Counted from the first letter of the stretch, positions 47,541 to 56,401 are shown. The stretch: 64,000 nt of DNA from an uncultured Sphingomonadaceae bacterium (GCA_947493215.1 CANLQE010000003.1:248001-312000), one strand, 5' to 3'. Program-made: numbers and translations. The notes: generated by a model not told the origin, from the letters alone.

Positions 47541-48209
47541 CTATGGGTCCAGTTGTTTTAGCGCCTGTTCAAGATAGGCCTGTTCAGACTTCAAGAGGTT
47601 TGCCTCGAAAGGGCTGCTTTGCATATGACGATAGTGCGCCATCAAGGCAGGATGATCTTCAGGCTTTGGCAACTGCTGAGCATGCTCAAGGTTAACAAGC
47701 TGAGCATAAACCGCGATATCTGCGATCGACATATGATCACCAGCAAACCAGGTGTTGCCGTACAGTTGGGCATTTAAATATGCTAAGGGCTCGGGAAGCT
47801 TGTTGACAACAGTATCTCGGACTGTGTCTAAATCCTGTGCTTTCCCCAAAAGCGGATAGACAAAAATCGGTCTAAACACGCCCTCGCTGATAACGTCGAA
47901 CAAGGCCGTATCCGCATATTCCTCAATCCAGAGTGCTTTACCAAGATCCTCTGGTTTATCGGGAAGAAGAGAAGGAGAGCTGGGGAACCGCGCTTGAAAA
48001 TAGCCACATATCGCTGAACTATCAGCAAGAGTGTAGTCATCATGTTCGATAACCGGAATCCGTTTTAGCGGATTTAACACCGCAAGCTTTTCAGCAGATG
48101 TGTATGGATTGAGGTCATGACTTTCAAAATCTAGCTCCATTTCCAAGGCGGCGATTGTGACCTTCCTGGTGAAGGGTGAAAGCGGTGATCCATGAATATT
48201 CAAAGGCAT
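47541..48209 (-). CDS. Glutathione S-transferase
   Basis: A 222-residue GST. N-terminal thioredoxin-like domain (IHGSPLSPFTRKVTIAA, NPLKRIPVIEHDDYTLADSS with the SNAIL-like motif) and a helical C-terminal domain with the MSIADIAVYAQL motif. It conjugates glutathione to electrophiles. It begins 11 bases after a small membrane protein gene and is likely co-transcribed with it; the divergent TetR gene probably regulates both. Confidence 0.92.
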   Translation of the reverse strand: MPLNIHGSPLSPFTRKVTIAALEMELDFESHDLNPYTSAEKLAVLNPLKRIPVIEHDDYTLADSSAICGYFQARFPSSPSLLPDKPEDLGKALWIEEYADTALFDVISEGVFRPIFVYPLLGKAQDLDTVRDTVVNKLPEPLAYLNAQLYGNTWFAGDHMSIADIAVYAQLVNLEHAQQLPKPEDHPALMAHYRHMQSSPFEANLLKSEQAYLEQALKQLDP

Positions 48210-48219
48210 AGAAACTATC

Positions 48220-48630
48220 CTAGTTTTTTTGTTTTTTGGAAGGAAGGCGTACTAAGCTTAACAACAGCAAAGTAGACAGAACCACAGCTATAAGCACCGC
48301 AAGATTCATACCTCCAACCGCCATCTGTGTGCCGTCAGAGTGGAGCATCGAGCCGCCATAAGTTGATGCTGTAGCGAAGGCCAACAGAAAAGGGATGCTG
48401 ATGATCAATGATAGAATAATCGCCAAATGCGGAGCACGACCTGACCAAATGAGGAAGACAGCGAGCGCAGACAATGCAGAATTGGTCAACAGCTGCCAGG
48501 CTTCATGAAGACGGGCATGGGCCGGCCAAGCGGGATTAAGAAGATGGGTTTCGTTGAGTTCCAAAATGGGGATAATAAGCCCCGATACCAAGGCACTCAG
48601 GGTAACCACAATTGCAGCGAATCTATACAT
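48220..48630 (-). CDS. Four-helix hypothetical membrane protein (DUF6640-like)
   Basis: A 136-residue protein with four hydrophobic segments. A conserved-looking loop NPAWPAHARLHEAWQLL joins helix 1 and 2. The family name is tentative. The start at MYRF (48630) is preferred. It lies upstream of the GST gene, with 10 bases between them, and its promoter carries one of three operator-like repeats. Confidence 0.7.
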   Translation of the reverse strand: MYRFAAIVVTLSALVSGLIIPILELNETHLLNPAWPAHARLHEAWQLLTNSALSALAVFLIWSGRAPHLAIILSLIISIPFLLAFATASTYGGSMLHSDGTQMAVGGMNLAVLIAVVLSTLLLLSLVRLPSKKQKN

Positions 48631-48651
48631 CAACAAGTCACTCCAATGATA

Positions 48652-48767
48652 TTGACACTGTCCATATATAAATAGATATTGACGGTGTCAATTTTTATTC
48701 ATAGCGCAGTGTCTGCAAAAATACTTTTATTATTTTGAGCAATTGACTTTGATATTGACACTGCCAA
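48652..48767. promoter_or_regulatory. Three operator-like repeats in a divergent promoter
   Basis: Three copies of a TTGAC-palindrome: TTGACACTGTCCA (48652-48664), TTGACGGTGTCAA (48679-48691, perfect 5-base arms) and TTGACACTGCCAA (48755-48767). Each is preceded by GATA. They sit between the membrane protein/GST genes and the TetR gene and fit binding by a TetR dimer. Confidence 0.7.
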
Positions 48768-48776
48768 TATAGTGGT

Positions 48777-49382
48777 ATGGTTAAAGCAAAGGGATTTCAT
48801 CATGGTGACCTGAAGCGTGCATTGCTGGGCGCCGCACTGGAGCTTCTAGATGAACAGGGGGATGCCGGGGTCGGAATACGAGCTGTCGCGCGCAAAGCCG
48901 GGGTATCCCATGCTGCGCCCGTCAATCATTTCAAGGATCGCCGCGCATTGCTGACTGGTCTCGCAATAAAGCTGTTCGATGATATCCAGACCAACATATC
49001 AAAACGACTGGAAAGCGTATCAAATGATCCCGCTATGCGGATTGAAAGCGTTGTTAAGTCGTTTTTCGAATATGGTGCTGAACATCCCAACCGTTACGCA
49101 TTGCTATGGCGGAATGATGTCGTAGACCATGAATGTGATGAGATGCGCATCCGCGAAGATGCTGTATATGATTTTATCTGCAATGAGATCAACAATCTGA
49201 CCGCCGGACGCAATATTGATACAGATACGGTGGCCATCGGCCTTTGGTCGATGATGCACGGCTATATTGATCTAAAAATCGTAGGTATGTTCGAGGAACG
49301 GGAAGACAGCGTTACCGGAGAGGATCGCCCTGAAGCCCTCATCAAAATGTTTCGAACCATATTTGATCAATATGGTCTGTAG
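48777..49382 (+). CDS. TetR-family regulator of the GST operon
   Basis: A 201-residue repressor. The N-terminal region GFHHGDLKRALLGAALELLDE has the HHGDL opening common in this TetR group. Helix-turn-helix near 30-62 (GIRAVARKAGVSHAAPVNHF). A C-terminal WHG-type ligand domain follows. The TetR start is 9 bases from the third operator repeat. Divergent from the GST operon. Confidence 0.88.
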   Translation: MVKAKGFHHGDLKRALLGAALELLDEQGDAGVGIRAVARKAGVSHAAPVNHFKDRRALLTGLAIKLFDDIQTNISKRLESVSNDPAMRIESVVKSFFEYGAEHPNRYALLWRNDVVDHECDEMRIREDAVYDFICNEINNLTAGRNIDTDTVAIGLWSMMHGYIDLKIVGMFEEREDSVTGEDRPEALIKMFRTIFDQYGL

Positions 49383-49513
49383 TCGATCTGATTTCGATCA
49401 GAGCTTGGTCGATCACGATAAGGCTGGAGCCAATATTGATGATCAGAAGTCTTATATTTTCCTTGGAATTCATATTCACCTCAAAACCATCCTAAAGCCG
49501 CCCGGAACTGATC

Positions 49514-50050
49514 ATGAGCAACAATATTAAGTTTGTGGCTTTGTCTAAACTTGGCGCTGGAGATTTCGAACATCTCTCCGGCAACCTGGAAGATCATCTG
49601 AATAAAACATGCGACCTGTTGTCTCAATGGGGGGCAGGCGATGAACTGAAGGATGCTGGACTATATCACGCTGCCTACGGAACGGCGGGATTTGATTCTG
49701 CGATGGTTGATACAAGTCAACGAACAAGGATCGCAAACATCATCGGGGAGCGCGCTGAGAAGATCGTCTATACATACTGCGCCTGTGATCGAACAATCGT
49801 TTGGCCTTGTCTTGATGGTTCCCATTCAGTCAAATTCCGCGATCGCTTCGAAAAGCAAACGGGGTTGCTCGAAGGTCATGACCTTAAAAATTTCTGCGAA
49901 TTGACTATCGCGAATGAGGTGCAGATTGCCATGGATAACGAAGAGTTCGGCCAGAAAAATGGCCCGTTTTTTCGTGAACTGGTGCATCGGCTGGGTCAAA
50001 ATTTGAGCCATGAAGCACGATTAGCGGCGGCAAAAATATTCGCCGGCTGA
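49514..50050 (+). CDS. DUF6817-like HD-type protein
   Basis: A 178-residue protein with HD-like features: HLSGNLEDHLNKTCDLLSQW, then AGLYHAAYGTAGF, and IVYTYCACDR. The spaced His residues could hold a metal. The start at 49514 follows a GAACTGATC segment with no clear ribosome site. It is in the AT-rich accessory stretch, upstream of a GFA gene. Function unknown. Confidence 0.65.
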   Translation: MSNNIKFVALSKLGAGDFEHLSGNLEDHLNKTCDLLSQWGAGDELKDAGLYHAAYGTAGFDSAMVDTSQRTRIANIIGERAEKIVYTYCACDRTIVWPCLDGSHSVKFRDRFEKQTGLLEGHDLKNFCELTIANEVQIAMDNEEFGQKNGPFFRELVHRLGQNLSHEARLAAAKIFAG

Positions 50051-50133
50051 AGTATGAAGCATTATCGGAAAAACGAACCCACTTTCCAAATTCATGCATG
50101 TGCATTTTTGACTAAACAGCGGAGATCTAGGTG

Positions 50134-50592
50134 ATGGATTCGAGATGGAACTTTCCTTTGAACGGCGGCTGCCTTTGTGGAAAAATACGATTTGAGATTA
50201 CTCAAAACCCAATGCTGACGTTGGCATGCCACTGCAAAGGTTGCCAACAAATGACTGCAAGTGCTTTTTCGTTAACTGTAGCAGTGCCGTCGAATGGTTT
50301 TGAGATAACCAAGGGAAAACCAATCATTGGCGGTCTCCACAAGCTACAATCCCGTTACTATCATTGTGATTGGTGCAAGAATTGGATTTTTACCCAACCG
50401 CGACCTGATATAGGTTCTACCAGCGTCCGGGCGATGATGCTTGATGATACCGACTGGTTTGAGCCATATATTGAGGTTTGGACAACCGAGAAACTATCAT
50501 GGGTCACCATTCCGGCAAAGCACAGCTTCGAAACCCAACCCAAGATGAGCGCGTATGCCCCGATAATTGATGAGTTTGCGGAACTTCAATGA
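50134..50592 (+). CDS. GFA-family zinc protein
   Basis: A 152-residue Zn-binding beta protein of the glutathione-dependent formaldehyde-activating enzyme family. Cys pattern: GGCLCGKIRFEI, CHCKGCQQMTASAFS and a third pair YHCDWCKNW. Three such genes lie in this window (also 53385 and 59812). GFA-like proteins seldom act on formaldehyde and most are uncharacterised. The ATG at 50134 has GGAG upstream. Confidence 0.88.
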   Translation: MDSRWNFPLNGGCLCGKIRFEITQNPMLTLACHCKGCQQMTASAFSLTVAVPSNGFEITKGKPIIGGLHKLQSRYYHCDWCKNWIFTQPRPDIGSTSVRAMMLDDTDWFEPYIEVWTTEKLSWVTIPAKHSFETQPKMSAYAPIIDEFAELQ

Positions 50593-50678
50593 AGCGAGTA
50601 AATCTATTGTTCTACCGTCGCCTGCCGAGAGTTGGCTTGAACATACAGTGATTGATTTGGATAGTGAACACCACCTCA

Positions 50679-50706
50679 ATGTCCGCTTTCGGGATATTGC
50701 GGACAT
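50679..50706. repeat. Type A palindromic repeat (perfect arms)
   Basis: Arms ATGTCCGC and GCGGACAT pair perfectly around TTTCGGGATATT. This is the best type A copy. It lies in the 238-base gap between the GFA gene and the next gene, which holds nothing else recognisable. Confidence 0.75.
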
Positions 50707-50830
50707 GAGCGTGAAGTGCATTTCGCAGTGGATTGTTGGTGTTTCCAGCCGGTATCGCTGCGCCGGCGATTTGCTTTCCCCCGGCATCAGGTCTAGCCTT
50801 TTCCGAGGGTCGTCTTGAGGGAGGGACAAT

Positions 50831-51217
50831 ATGATTGGACGTTATAGCTTTTTGCAAGTCGCTTTGGTGCTATTTGGGGTCATTTTCTGCCTGATCTATC
50901 CGCTGGCACTGGTTTGGCCATCGGGATGGATGTGGCATGAAGGCGCGCCGCAGGCTTCGCATTATTACATGATGATCGTTGGGGTTTACGCGACTTTGGG
51001 GATATTCCTGATCCGCGCCGCCGCCAATCCATTGGCGCATCGCTCGCTCATTTGGTTCACCGTGTGGTCGAGCGTGGTCCATGCCGGGATCATGGCGGTG
51101 CAATCGCTGCAAAATCCCGAGCATATGGGCCATATGCTGGGCGATGTTCCGGCGCTGTTGCTGGTGGCGGTGGTGCTTGGCTTGTTGCTGCGCGGGGCCA
51201 AGGAAGACGCGGCCTAG
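50831..51217 (+). CDS. DUF6632-like membrane protein
   Basis: A 128-residue protein with four hydrophobic segments (8-30, 45-62, 71-87 and 103-118). Loop features such as PSGWMWHEGAPQASHYYMMI and a HAGIMAVQSLQNPEHMGHML stretch are like DUF6632 proteins. The start at 50831 follows GAGGGAGG. Function unknown. Confidence 0.75.
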   Translation: MIGRYSFLQVALVLFGVIFCLIYPLALVWPSGWMWHEGAPQASHYYMMIVGVYATLGIFLIRAAANPLAHRSLIWFTVWSSVVHAGIMAVQSLQNPEHMGHMLGDVPALLLVAVVLGLLLRGAKEDAA

Positions 51218-51294
51218 CGGTTACAGCCTATCACAAACTCGCATTTCCCTTTGCCGCCCGAAATGTAACTTTGGCGGTCAAAGGAGCATTGCCG

Positions 51295-51747
51295 ATGCAA
51301 ACCGATGCCAAGACTGTTCAGACCGAAAAATATAGCGTGCCGTTTGTGGAGCGCACGGGCATGCGGCCGGTGGAAAAGCGCCGCGGTTATATTCACATGC
51401 TGATGCCGCTTGCCGGGAATGAAAATCATGTTGGCGTGATGTATATGGGCGCCTTTACCGTGCTGGCAGAGGCGGCCGCGGCGACGCCGGCGATTGATTT
51501 TCTCGACAAGCAGCGCTTTTTTCCGATCATCAAGGACCTGTTCGTCGACTTTCGCAAACCGGCGGGCAGCGATGTCACGGCGGAATATAGTTTGAGCGAG
51601 GAGGATATCGCCGCCCTGCAGGCCGATTTGGAGCGCAAGGGGTCTGCGGGATATTTGGCCGAGATACCGATGAAGGATGCCGAAGGCGTGACGGTCGCCG
51701 AGGCCAAGGTGACGGTAAAATTGCTGAGCCACGGGTTTCAGAAATAG
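51295..51747 (+). CDS. Hotdog-fold thioesterase-like protein
   Basis: A 150-residue hotdog protein of the PaaI/DUF4442 type. A long helix region GAFTVLAEAAAATPAIDFL follows a loop NENHVGVMYMGA. KDLFVDFRKPAGSDVTAEY and EAKVTVKLL form the beta-sheet. The start at 51295 has AAAGGAG; the longer frame from 51052 is not used. Substrate unknown. Confidence 0.75.
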   Translation: MQTDAKTVQTEKYSVPFVERTGMRPVEKRRGYIHMLMPLAGNENHVGVMYMGAFTVLAEAAAATPAIDFLDKQRFFPIIKDLFVDFRKPAGSDVTAEYSLSEEDIAALQADLERKGSAGYLAEIPMKDAEGVTVAEAKVTVKLLSHGFQK

Positions 51748-51990
51748 GAGGGACAATGGTCGCCGGAAAATAAAGCGGAAAAAACTGCTTTCCTACAAAT
51801 ATCCATATAGGTTATATACTTCCTTATAATAAACCAAAATATAGCCGTTCGCCCTTTGTCTTCCACCCCCGATCGGTTGAATCAAACCGCAGATTGTCCG
51901 GAGGCAGACACCTTACGCCGACGCCATAGCGGCCTCGCTATTGTGCGATAGCCAATCTTACGAAAGTTCCAATCTTTGAAGAGACTTGCC

Positions 51991-52377
51991 ATGATCAAAT
52001 TGACCTTCTGCCTTAAGCGCCGCCCCGAATTTACGCGGGAGTCGTTTCAGGATTACTGGCGCACGCATCATGCGCCCAAAGTCGCAGCAGCCCAAGAGGC
52101 GCTGGGGATACAGCGCTATGTCCAGTGCCACAGCTATGCAATGCCGATGGCCGAAGCGGCAGCCAAGGCGCGCGGCATGGCAGTGGGTGATAACCTCCAT
52201 GATTTTGATGGCGTTGCGGAACTCTGGTGGGACAGTCAGGAGGCTTTTGAGGCCGCGATGACTACCGAAGAGGGGCAACGCCACGGCAAGATACTCGCTG
52301 AAGACGAAGCAACGTTTATCGATTTTTCCCGTAGCCGGTTTTTCATGGTCGAGGAAAATGTCGTGATTGGCGATTAG
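51991..52377 (+). CDS. EthD-domain protein
   Basis: A 128-residue ferredoxin-like alpha+beta barrel. KLTFCLKRRPEFTRESFQDY and WRTHHAPKV match the opening of EthD proteins, which associate with cytochrome P450 ether-cleavage and polyketide genes. The second half ends SRFFMVEENV. It lies 40 bases before a cyclase-family gene and may be in the same operon. Function unsure. Confidence 0.82.
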   Translation: MIKLTFCLKRRPEFTRESFQDYWRTHHAPKVAAAQEALGIQRYVQCHSYAMPMAEAAAKARGMAVGDNLHDFDGVAELWWDSQEAFEAAMTTEEGQRHGKILAEDEATFIDFSRSRFFMVEENVVIGD

Positions 52378-52418
52378 GCTATGGCGATGCTATGCGGTGA
52401 AGAAAAGGGAGAGACAAG

Positions 52419-53360
52419 ATGCGGATGATGGTGACTTTATTGGTGGGTGCGGCCCTTGCGGTGCCAGCACTGGCCCAAGATGCTGAGAAAAATTGGTACC
52501 CCAGCAAATATGGCGCGGACGATACAAAGGGCGCGATGAACAATCTGTCCGAAGCGGGCACGGTCAATGCGGCAAAGCTGATCAAAACCGGCAAGACCTA
52601 TGCGCTTGGCGTTGTGACGGGGCCAACAACGCCCGCCTATCCGCCGCGATCCTACAGCGCGACGATCCTGCAATCCAATGACGGGCAGGGCGGTTCCATG
52701 GGCGCGAACAAGGTGACAGCCCATGACGATATCATCCATAGCTGGGTCGGCATCGGGACACAGATTGACGGCTTTGCGCATTTGGGCATCGATCATCATT
52801 ATTATAATGGCGTGAAGGGCAGTGAGCTTTATTCCCCTGCTGGCGTGACGAAATATGGCACGGAGACGATCCTGCCTACCGCAACGCGCGGCGTGCTGCT
52901 CGACATGACCAAGCATTTTGGCAAAGCTGTTTTGGAACCGGGCACGGCGTTTAACCGCGCAGAAATTGACGCGGCGGCCAAAGCGGCTGGTGTGACGATT
53001 GGCAAGGGCGATGTGGTGCTGTTCCACACTGGCTGGATGACCAAGGCCGCCAGTGATCCACAAGGATTTATCGCGCAGCAGCCGGGACTGGGCGTTGAAG
53101 GTGCGGAATATCTTGCCTCGCTCGATGTGGTGATGGTTGGTGCGGATACCGCCGCTTTGGAAGCGATCCCGTTTGAGGACCCGACCAAGCCGTTTATTGT
53201 GCATCAGACATTGCTGGCGAAATATGGCGTGCACGTGTTGGAGAGCATCAACACGGCGGAGCTCGCCAAAGATGGCGCGACCGAATTTATGTTCGTGTTG
53301 GGTCAGCCGCGTTTCAGGGGCGCAGTGCAGATGGTGATTAATCCGGTAGCGATCCGGTAG
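52419..53360 (+). CDS. Exported cyclase-family amidohydrolase
   Basis: A 313-residue periplasmic metal hydrolase of the kynurenine-formamidase/cyclase family. A signal peptide (MRMMVTLLVGAALAVPALA) is followed by the core VGIGTQIDGFAHLGID, in which the usual GTHxDxPxH histidine is replaced by Gln, and FHTGWM. A similar GTQ variant is seen in isatin-hydrolase-like bacterial enzymes. It follows an EthD gene, so cleavage of a cyclic amide or lactone is likely. Confidence 0.87.
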   Translation: MRMMVTLLVGAALAVPALAQDAEKNWYPSKYGADDTKGAMNNLSEAGTVNAAKLIKTGKTYALGVVTGPTTPAYPPRSYSATILQSNDGQGGSMGANKVTAHDDIIHSWVGIGTQIDGFAHLGIDHHYYNGVKGSELYSPAGVTKYGTETILPTATRGVLLDMTKHFGKAVLEPGTAFNRAEIDAAAKAAGVTIGKGDVVLFHTGWMTKAASDPQGFIAQQPGLGVEGAEYLASLDVVMVGADTAALEAIPFEDPTKPFIVHQTLLAKYGVHVLESINTAELAKDGATEFMFVLGQPRFRGAVQMVINPVAIR

Positions 53361-53384
53361 CAGAGTGTCTCGTCGCTGGTCGGA

Positions 53385-53831
53385 CTATTCCGGTTCGGGG
53401 GCGAACATAGCCATCAGCTCGTCGCCGGTCATATTGTCGGTCTTTTCGGCAAAATTATAATAGGACGGCTTTTCGTCAATAAAAACTTGCGTCTTGAAGG
53501 TCAGGCCGTCCTGATCATCGAATATGCCGGCGGCGATCATATATTGGCCGGTTTCTTTGAGTCGGTAAAACAGGTTGGCGCCGCAGGTCTTACAAAAGCA
53601 GCGTTCTGCCCATTCGGACGAGCTGTAAACGGTGATATTGTCCTCTCCGGTAACAGTAACATCGGCGCCGCAATCCAGCTCGATAAATGGCCCGCCGCCC
53701 CAGCGCCGACACATCCCGCAATGGCAGGCGCCGACATCTTTGCTGGCTTGATGCGCAGTGATTTGAACCGCGCCGCATAAACAATGGCCTTTGCGCTCAC
53801 TGGTCTCAGGTAGGTTAGGGCCATCGGTCAT
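53385..53831 (-). CDS. GFA-family zinc protein
   Basis: A 148-residue GFA protein with GHCLCGAVQIT, GACHCGMCRRWGGGPFIEL and the third pair CFCKTCGANLF. An intact set of six or seven cysteines. The start at 53831 has CAGGAG. Convergent with the cyclase-family gene. Confidence 0.88.
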   Translation of the reverse strand: MTDGPNLPETSERKGHCLCGAVQITAHQASKDVGACHCGMCRRWGGGPFIELDCGADVTVTGEDNITVYSSSEWAERCFCKTCGANLFYRLKETGQYMIAAGIFDDQDGLTFKTQVFIDEKPSYYNFAEKTDNMTGDELMAMFAPEPE

Positions 53832-53847
53832 CGTCGCTCTCCTGTTG

Positions 53848-53997
53848 CTATGTAAGGGCGGGTATGATCCAGACTAAGGACATCGCGACCAGTGCGGCGA
53901 GTAAAGACCAAGCAAGCACCCATCGGACCCCTTGCGGGCGGGTTTTGTTGCTGGCTTCTTTCTCCGTAACTAATATTTCATCTCCGTGGCGTTCCAT
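53848..53997 (-). CDS. 49-residue single-helix membrane protein
   Basis: A small protein with a charged N-terminus (MERHGDEILVTEKEAS) and one C-terminal helix (VLAWSLLAALVAMSLVWIIP). The strong ribosome site GGAAGGAAGG lies 4 bases before the ATG at 53997, supporting translation. No family recognised. Confidence 0.65.
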   Translation of the reverse strand: MERHGDEILVTEKEASNKTRPQGVRWVLAWSLLAALVAMSLVWIIPALT

Positions 53998-54066
53998 TGG
54001 GCCTTCCTTCCAAAACTGCCCTCCACTGCGTATCATAACATAGTTTGGACGAATTGTTCAGTGCGG

Positions 54067-54513
54067 CTATGATTTGGCGCGAAACGGCCAGTTAATGACA
54101 TTGCCAGCGATCAGCGCCCACCAGATGAAGACCGGTTGAAACAGCAGCCTTGGTCCGTGATAGGCCCAGCTCGCGGTCTCGCCACCAACCGCGATATTGT
54201 TGATCGCATGGTTGATGTTGGCTGGAAAGACGCACAGCGCATAGAGCGCAAGTCCGATACCGGCGGCATAGCGGACGCGCGGGATAAGCGTGGGCGGGAT
54301 GAGCAAACCAATGGCGCCAGCAATCTCCGCGACGCCGGTCAGAAACACGACCTGCTCTGGAAAGGGCACCCAGTCGGGCGTGATCGCCAAAAACCCGCCG
54401 GGACTTCTGATATGAGCGATGCCAGCGAGCAGGTAGAAGACCGCCAGCAGCAGCCGGAAGAACCGGCGCAAGAGAGAGTCCTTGATGGTCTCGTTTATGG
54501 ATAGTGTGTTCAT
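54067..54513 (-). CDS. DoxX-family membrane protein
   Basis: A 148-residue four-helix DoxX protein. The first helix region RLLLAVFYLLAGIAHIRSPG with FLTGVAEIAGAIGLLIP and the loop FPANINHAINN are typical. The start at 54513 has GGGGAG and overlaps the upstream ion-channel gene stop (ATGA). An upstream ATG (54564) lacks a ribosome site. Confidence 0.85.
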   Translation of the reverse strand: MNTLSINETIKDSLLRRFFRLLLAVFYLLAGIAHIRSPGGFLAITPDWVPFPEQVVFLTGVAEIAGAIGLLIPPTLIPRVRYAAGIGLALYALCVFPANINHAINNIAVGGETASWAYHGPRLLFQPVFIWWALIAGNVINWPFRAKS

Positions 54514-54938
54514 CGGCTTCTCCCCATACGCGCAACGACTGTGACAAAAAATGCAGTGGACCAACCGAGCAATATGATGCCGTTAACGCCCTCAATGGCT
54601 GCCACCATCCGCCAGGCCTCAGCAAAACCTTCATCATCATAGCCAGTGGTGGCATAAGTGATGGTCGAGAAATAGACCGCATCTGACAATGTCGGTAATG
54701 CGTCGAGCCAGAGATAAACAAAAGCATAGACCCAAATCTCGATACCATGGAGAACGAAAAGGCCAAGGACCAAGCTGAGTGTGACGCTGATACCCCGCAA
54801 CGACATTGGATGGATATGCTCTTCCGCCTCTTCGCGCGCCTCGACCCTCAGAAACCGGGCAAGCGCAAGAATGCCGATGCCGTGGATCAAAACGGTTAGG
54901 AGAACCATGAGGGCGCTGACAAATAGTTGCTCAAACAT
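54510..54938 (-). CDS. Two-helix potassium-channel-like protein
   Basis: A 142-residue Ion_trans_2-type protein. It has an N-terminal helix, a second segment near 60-80, and a pore with the sequence TITYATTGYDDEG where channels have TVGYGD; the last Gly is Asp. The altered filter may change or remove K+ selectivity. A final helix runs GVNGIILLGWSTAFFV. The start at 54938 is preferred; a TTG at 54956 is possible. Confidence 0.8.
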   Translation of the reverse strand: MFEQLFVSALMVLLTVLIHGIGILALARFLRVEAREEAEEHIHPMSLRGISVTLSLVLGLFVLHGIEIWVYAFVYLWLDALPTLSDAVYFSTITYATTGYDDEGFAEAWRMVAAIEGVNGIILLGWSTAFFVTVVARMGRSR

Positions 54939-54982
54939 GGGGTAAACTCTGCGCAAGTATAGAGGCAGCAGTCAAGTCGCGA

Positions 54983-55639
54983 TCAGCCTTCATCTCCCCA
55001 GGGGGCTGGAGGGATATCCACTGGTTTTGATAAATCAAACTCGACGCGGAAAAAACGACCGCCGGCTGTTTCGGGGCGGCGCAGTTCATAAGCAAAACGG
55101 GCATCTTGTTCACCCGGCGGACTGATCTCTACCGCCCAAGTGTTGGTGACGGATTGATCGAGGCCCGTTGTTTTGAACAGAGCTACAGACTCTTCGTCGA
55201 CGGGAAACTCTTGGCGCTCGTTGGTGCCCTCTGCTGCCGTATCTCCGCCATAGTTGCTGACCTCATCAAGCGACCCGTCTTCATGACGATGGCGGTGTTT
55301 GAGACGCAGGCCGTTTTCGGTGCGGGTGATCATCCACGTCCGGGAGCGGTTCCACGTGCCGTCGGCGTTGCCGATATGAAAAGGGATTTGAATCTGATTC
55401 TGATCGCAATGCGCGACATGCATGATCATCGGCTGGCCCATCATATCTGCATCCGCTTCCTGATCAGAAACTAGCTGCCCCGGATAAGCCTTGCCGCACA
55501 GGATAGATAGGCGGTCAAAATAGATATCCTGAGACGATGGATCGGGCGCAACTGGCGGCGCACTGGGCTCACAAGCCGAGAGGGTCATAGTCAGGAGCGC
55601 GGCGGAGACGGTGCCCGCAATTTTAAGTGTCTGTTTCAT
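54983..55639 (-). CDS. Hypothetical lipoprotein
   Basis: A 218-residue exported protein with lipobox LSAC at residues 20-23. A domain with two His-rich segments (MIMHVAHCDQNQIQIPFHIG and LRLKHRHRHEDGSLDEVS). No family recognised. It precedes the ion-channel and DoxX genes in the same direction, about 45 bases upstream. Confidence 0.75.
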   Translation of the reverse strand: MKQTLKIAGTVSAALLTMTLSACEPSAPPVAPDPSSQDIYFDRLSILCGKAYPGQLVSDQEADADMMGQPMIMHVAHCDQNQIQIPFHIGNADGTWNRSRTWMITRTENGLRLKHRHRHEDGSLDEVSNYGGDTAAEGTNERQEFPVDEESVALFKTTGLDQSVTNTWAVEISPPGEQDARFAYELRRPETAGGRFFRVEFDLSKPVDIPPAPWGDEG

Positions 55640-55684
55640 AAGATAAAGCGCTACACTTTATTGGCGGCAAACGAAAGAGTTGCG

Positions 55685-55915
55685 ATGATGGTATTGCGAA
55701 ACATATTCGGCCAATTACTGGTGATGTTAAGTGATATTCCCATGATTCCGCTCTTGCTCGGTCTGTACATCACTGGATCGCCGCTGGTGGACCAGCGGTT
55801 GGTTGCGGCAAGGATAGAATCGGCATGGATGCTGAGGTTGCGGTGGATATTGTCGCTCGGTTTGGGTGTGTTGACGTTGACAATGGCGGCCATTGCACTG
55901 GTTTCGACGCCCTAA
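55685..55915 (+). CDS. Small membrane protein
   Basis: A 76-residue two-helix frame (MMVLRNIFGQLLVMLSDIPM, IPLLLGLYI, and ILSLGLGVLTLTMAAIAL). A GAAAGAG site precedes the ATG. The minus strand has a similar-length frame without hydrophobic order, so plus is favoured. The arrangement recalls the end of Nramp-type metal transporters, but this is too weak to name. It may be an intact small protein or a remnant. Confidence 0.4.
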   Translation: MMVLRNIFGQLLVMLSDIPMIPLLLGLYITGSPLVDQRLVAARIESAWMLRLRWILSLGLGVLTLTMAAIALVSTP

Positions 55916-56135
55916 AGCCTCGGATTGGCGTATCTCAGCGGTCACACGGTTTGCTAAGTTGTAAATAGGCTGCTATGGGCCGTCTCAGCTAATAATCGCG
56001 TACGACGAAATTCTGGTTTCGCGCCCTTTTGGGTCGCATACTCTTTTTTCCTTTATCTCGACGTTGGCCAACCCGTTTGACTCAGGCAAATCCGCTTGAG
56101 CCAAGCATAATTATGTTATGAATAGGAATAAGAAT

Positions 56136-56342
56136 ATGCCTACAGGCACAGTAAAATTTTTCAACGCGGACAAAGGCTATGGCTTTATCGCTCCTGAAGA
56201 TGGCGGCGATGACAGCTTCGTGCACATCACAGCCGTTCAGGCAGCTGGCATGCAGTCGCTCGAAAAAGAGCAGCGTTTGTCATATGACGTTGAAACCGGC
56301 AACAATGGCAAAAAAGCAGCTGTAAATCTTCAGCAAGCTTAA
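56136..56342 (+). CDS. CspA-family cold-shock protein
   Basis: A 68-residue single-domain RNA chaperone. RNP1 is KGYGFI and RNP2 is DSFVHI; the start TGTVKFFNADKGYGF is standard. The start at 56136 gives MPTGTVK. It has a long 5' region (about 220 bases) suited to RNA-level control and is followed by a strong terminator. Confidence 0.95.
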   Translation: MPTGTVKFFNADKGYGFIAPEDGGDDSFVHITAVQAAGMQSLEKEQRLSYDVETGNNGKKAAVNLQQA

Positions 56343-56363
56343 GCCAATCGGTTAGAATTTTAG

Positions 56364-56401
56364 AAAGGGCGGTAGTGCGAAGGCACTCCCGCCCTTTTTT
56401 T
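56364..56401 (+). terminator. Rho-independent terminator of the cold-shock gene
   Basis: GGGCGGTAGTGC is followed by GAAG and GCACTCCCGCCC and then seven T. The 12-base arms pair with a single mismatch and a GAAG tetraloop. Confidence 0.95.

Noticed and set aside
55651-55893. Minus-strand 80-codon frame opposite the small membrane gene
   Set aside because: The plus-strand frame has a ribosome site and ordered hydrophobic helices, while this frame is polar with no pattern.
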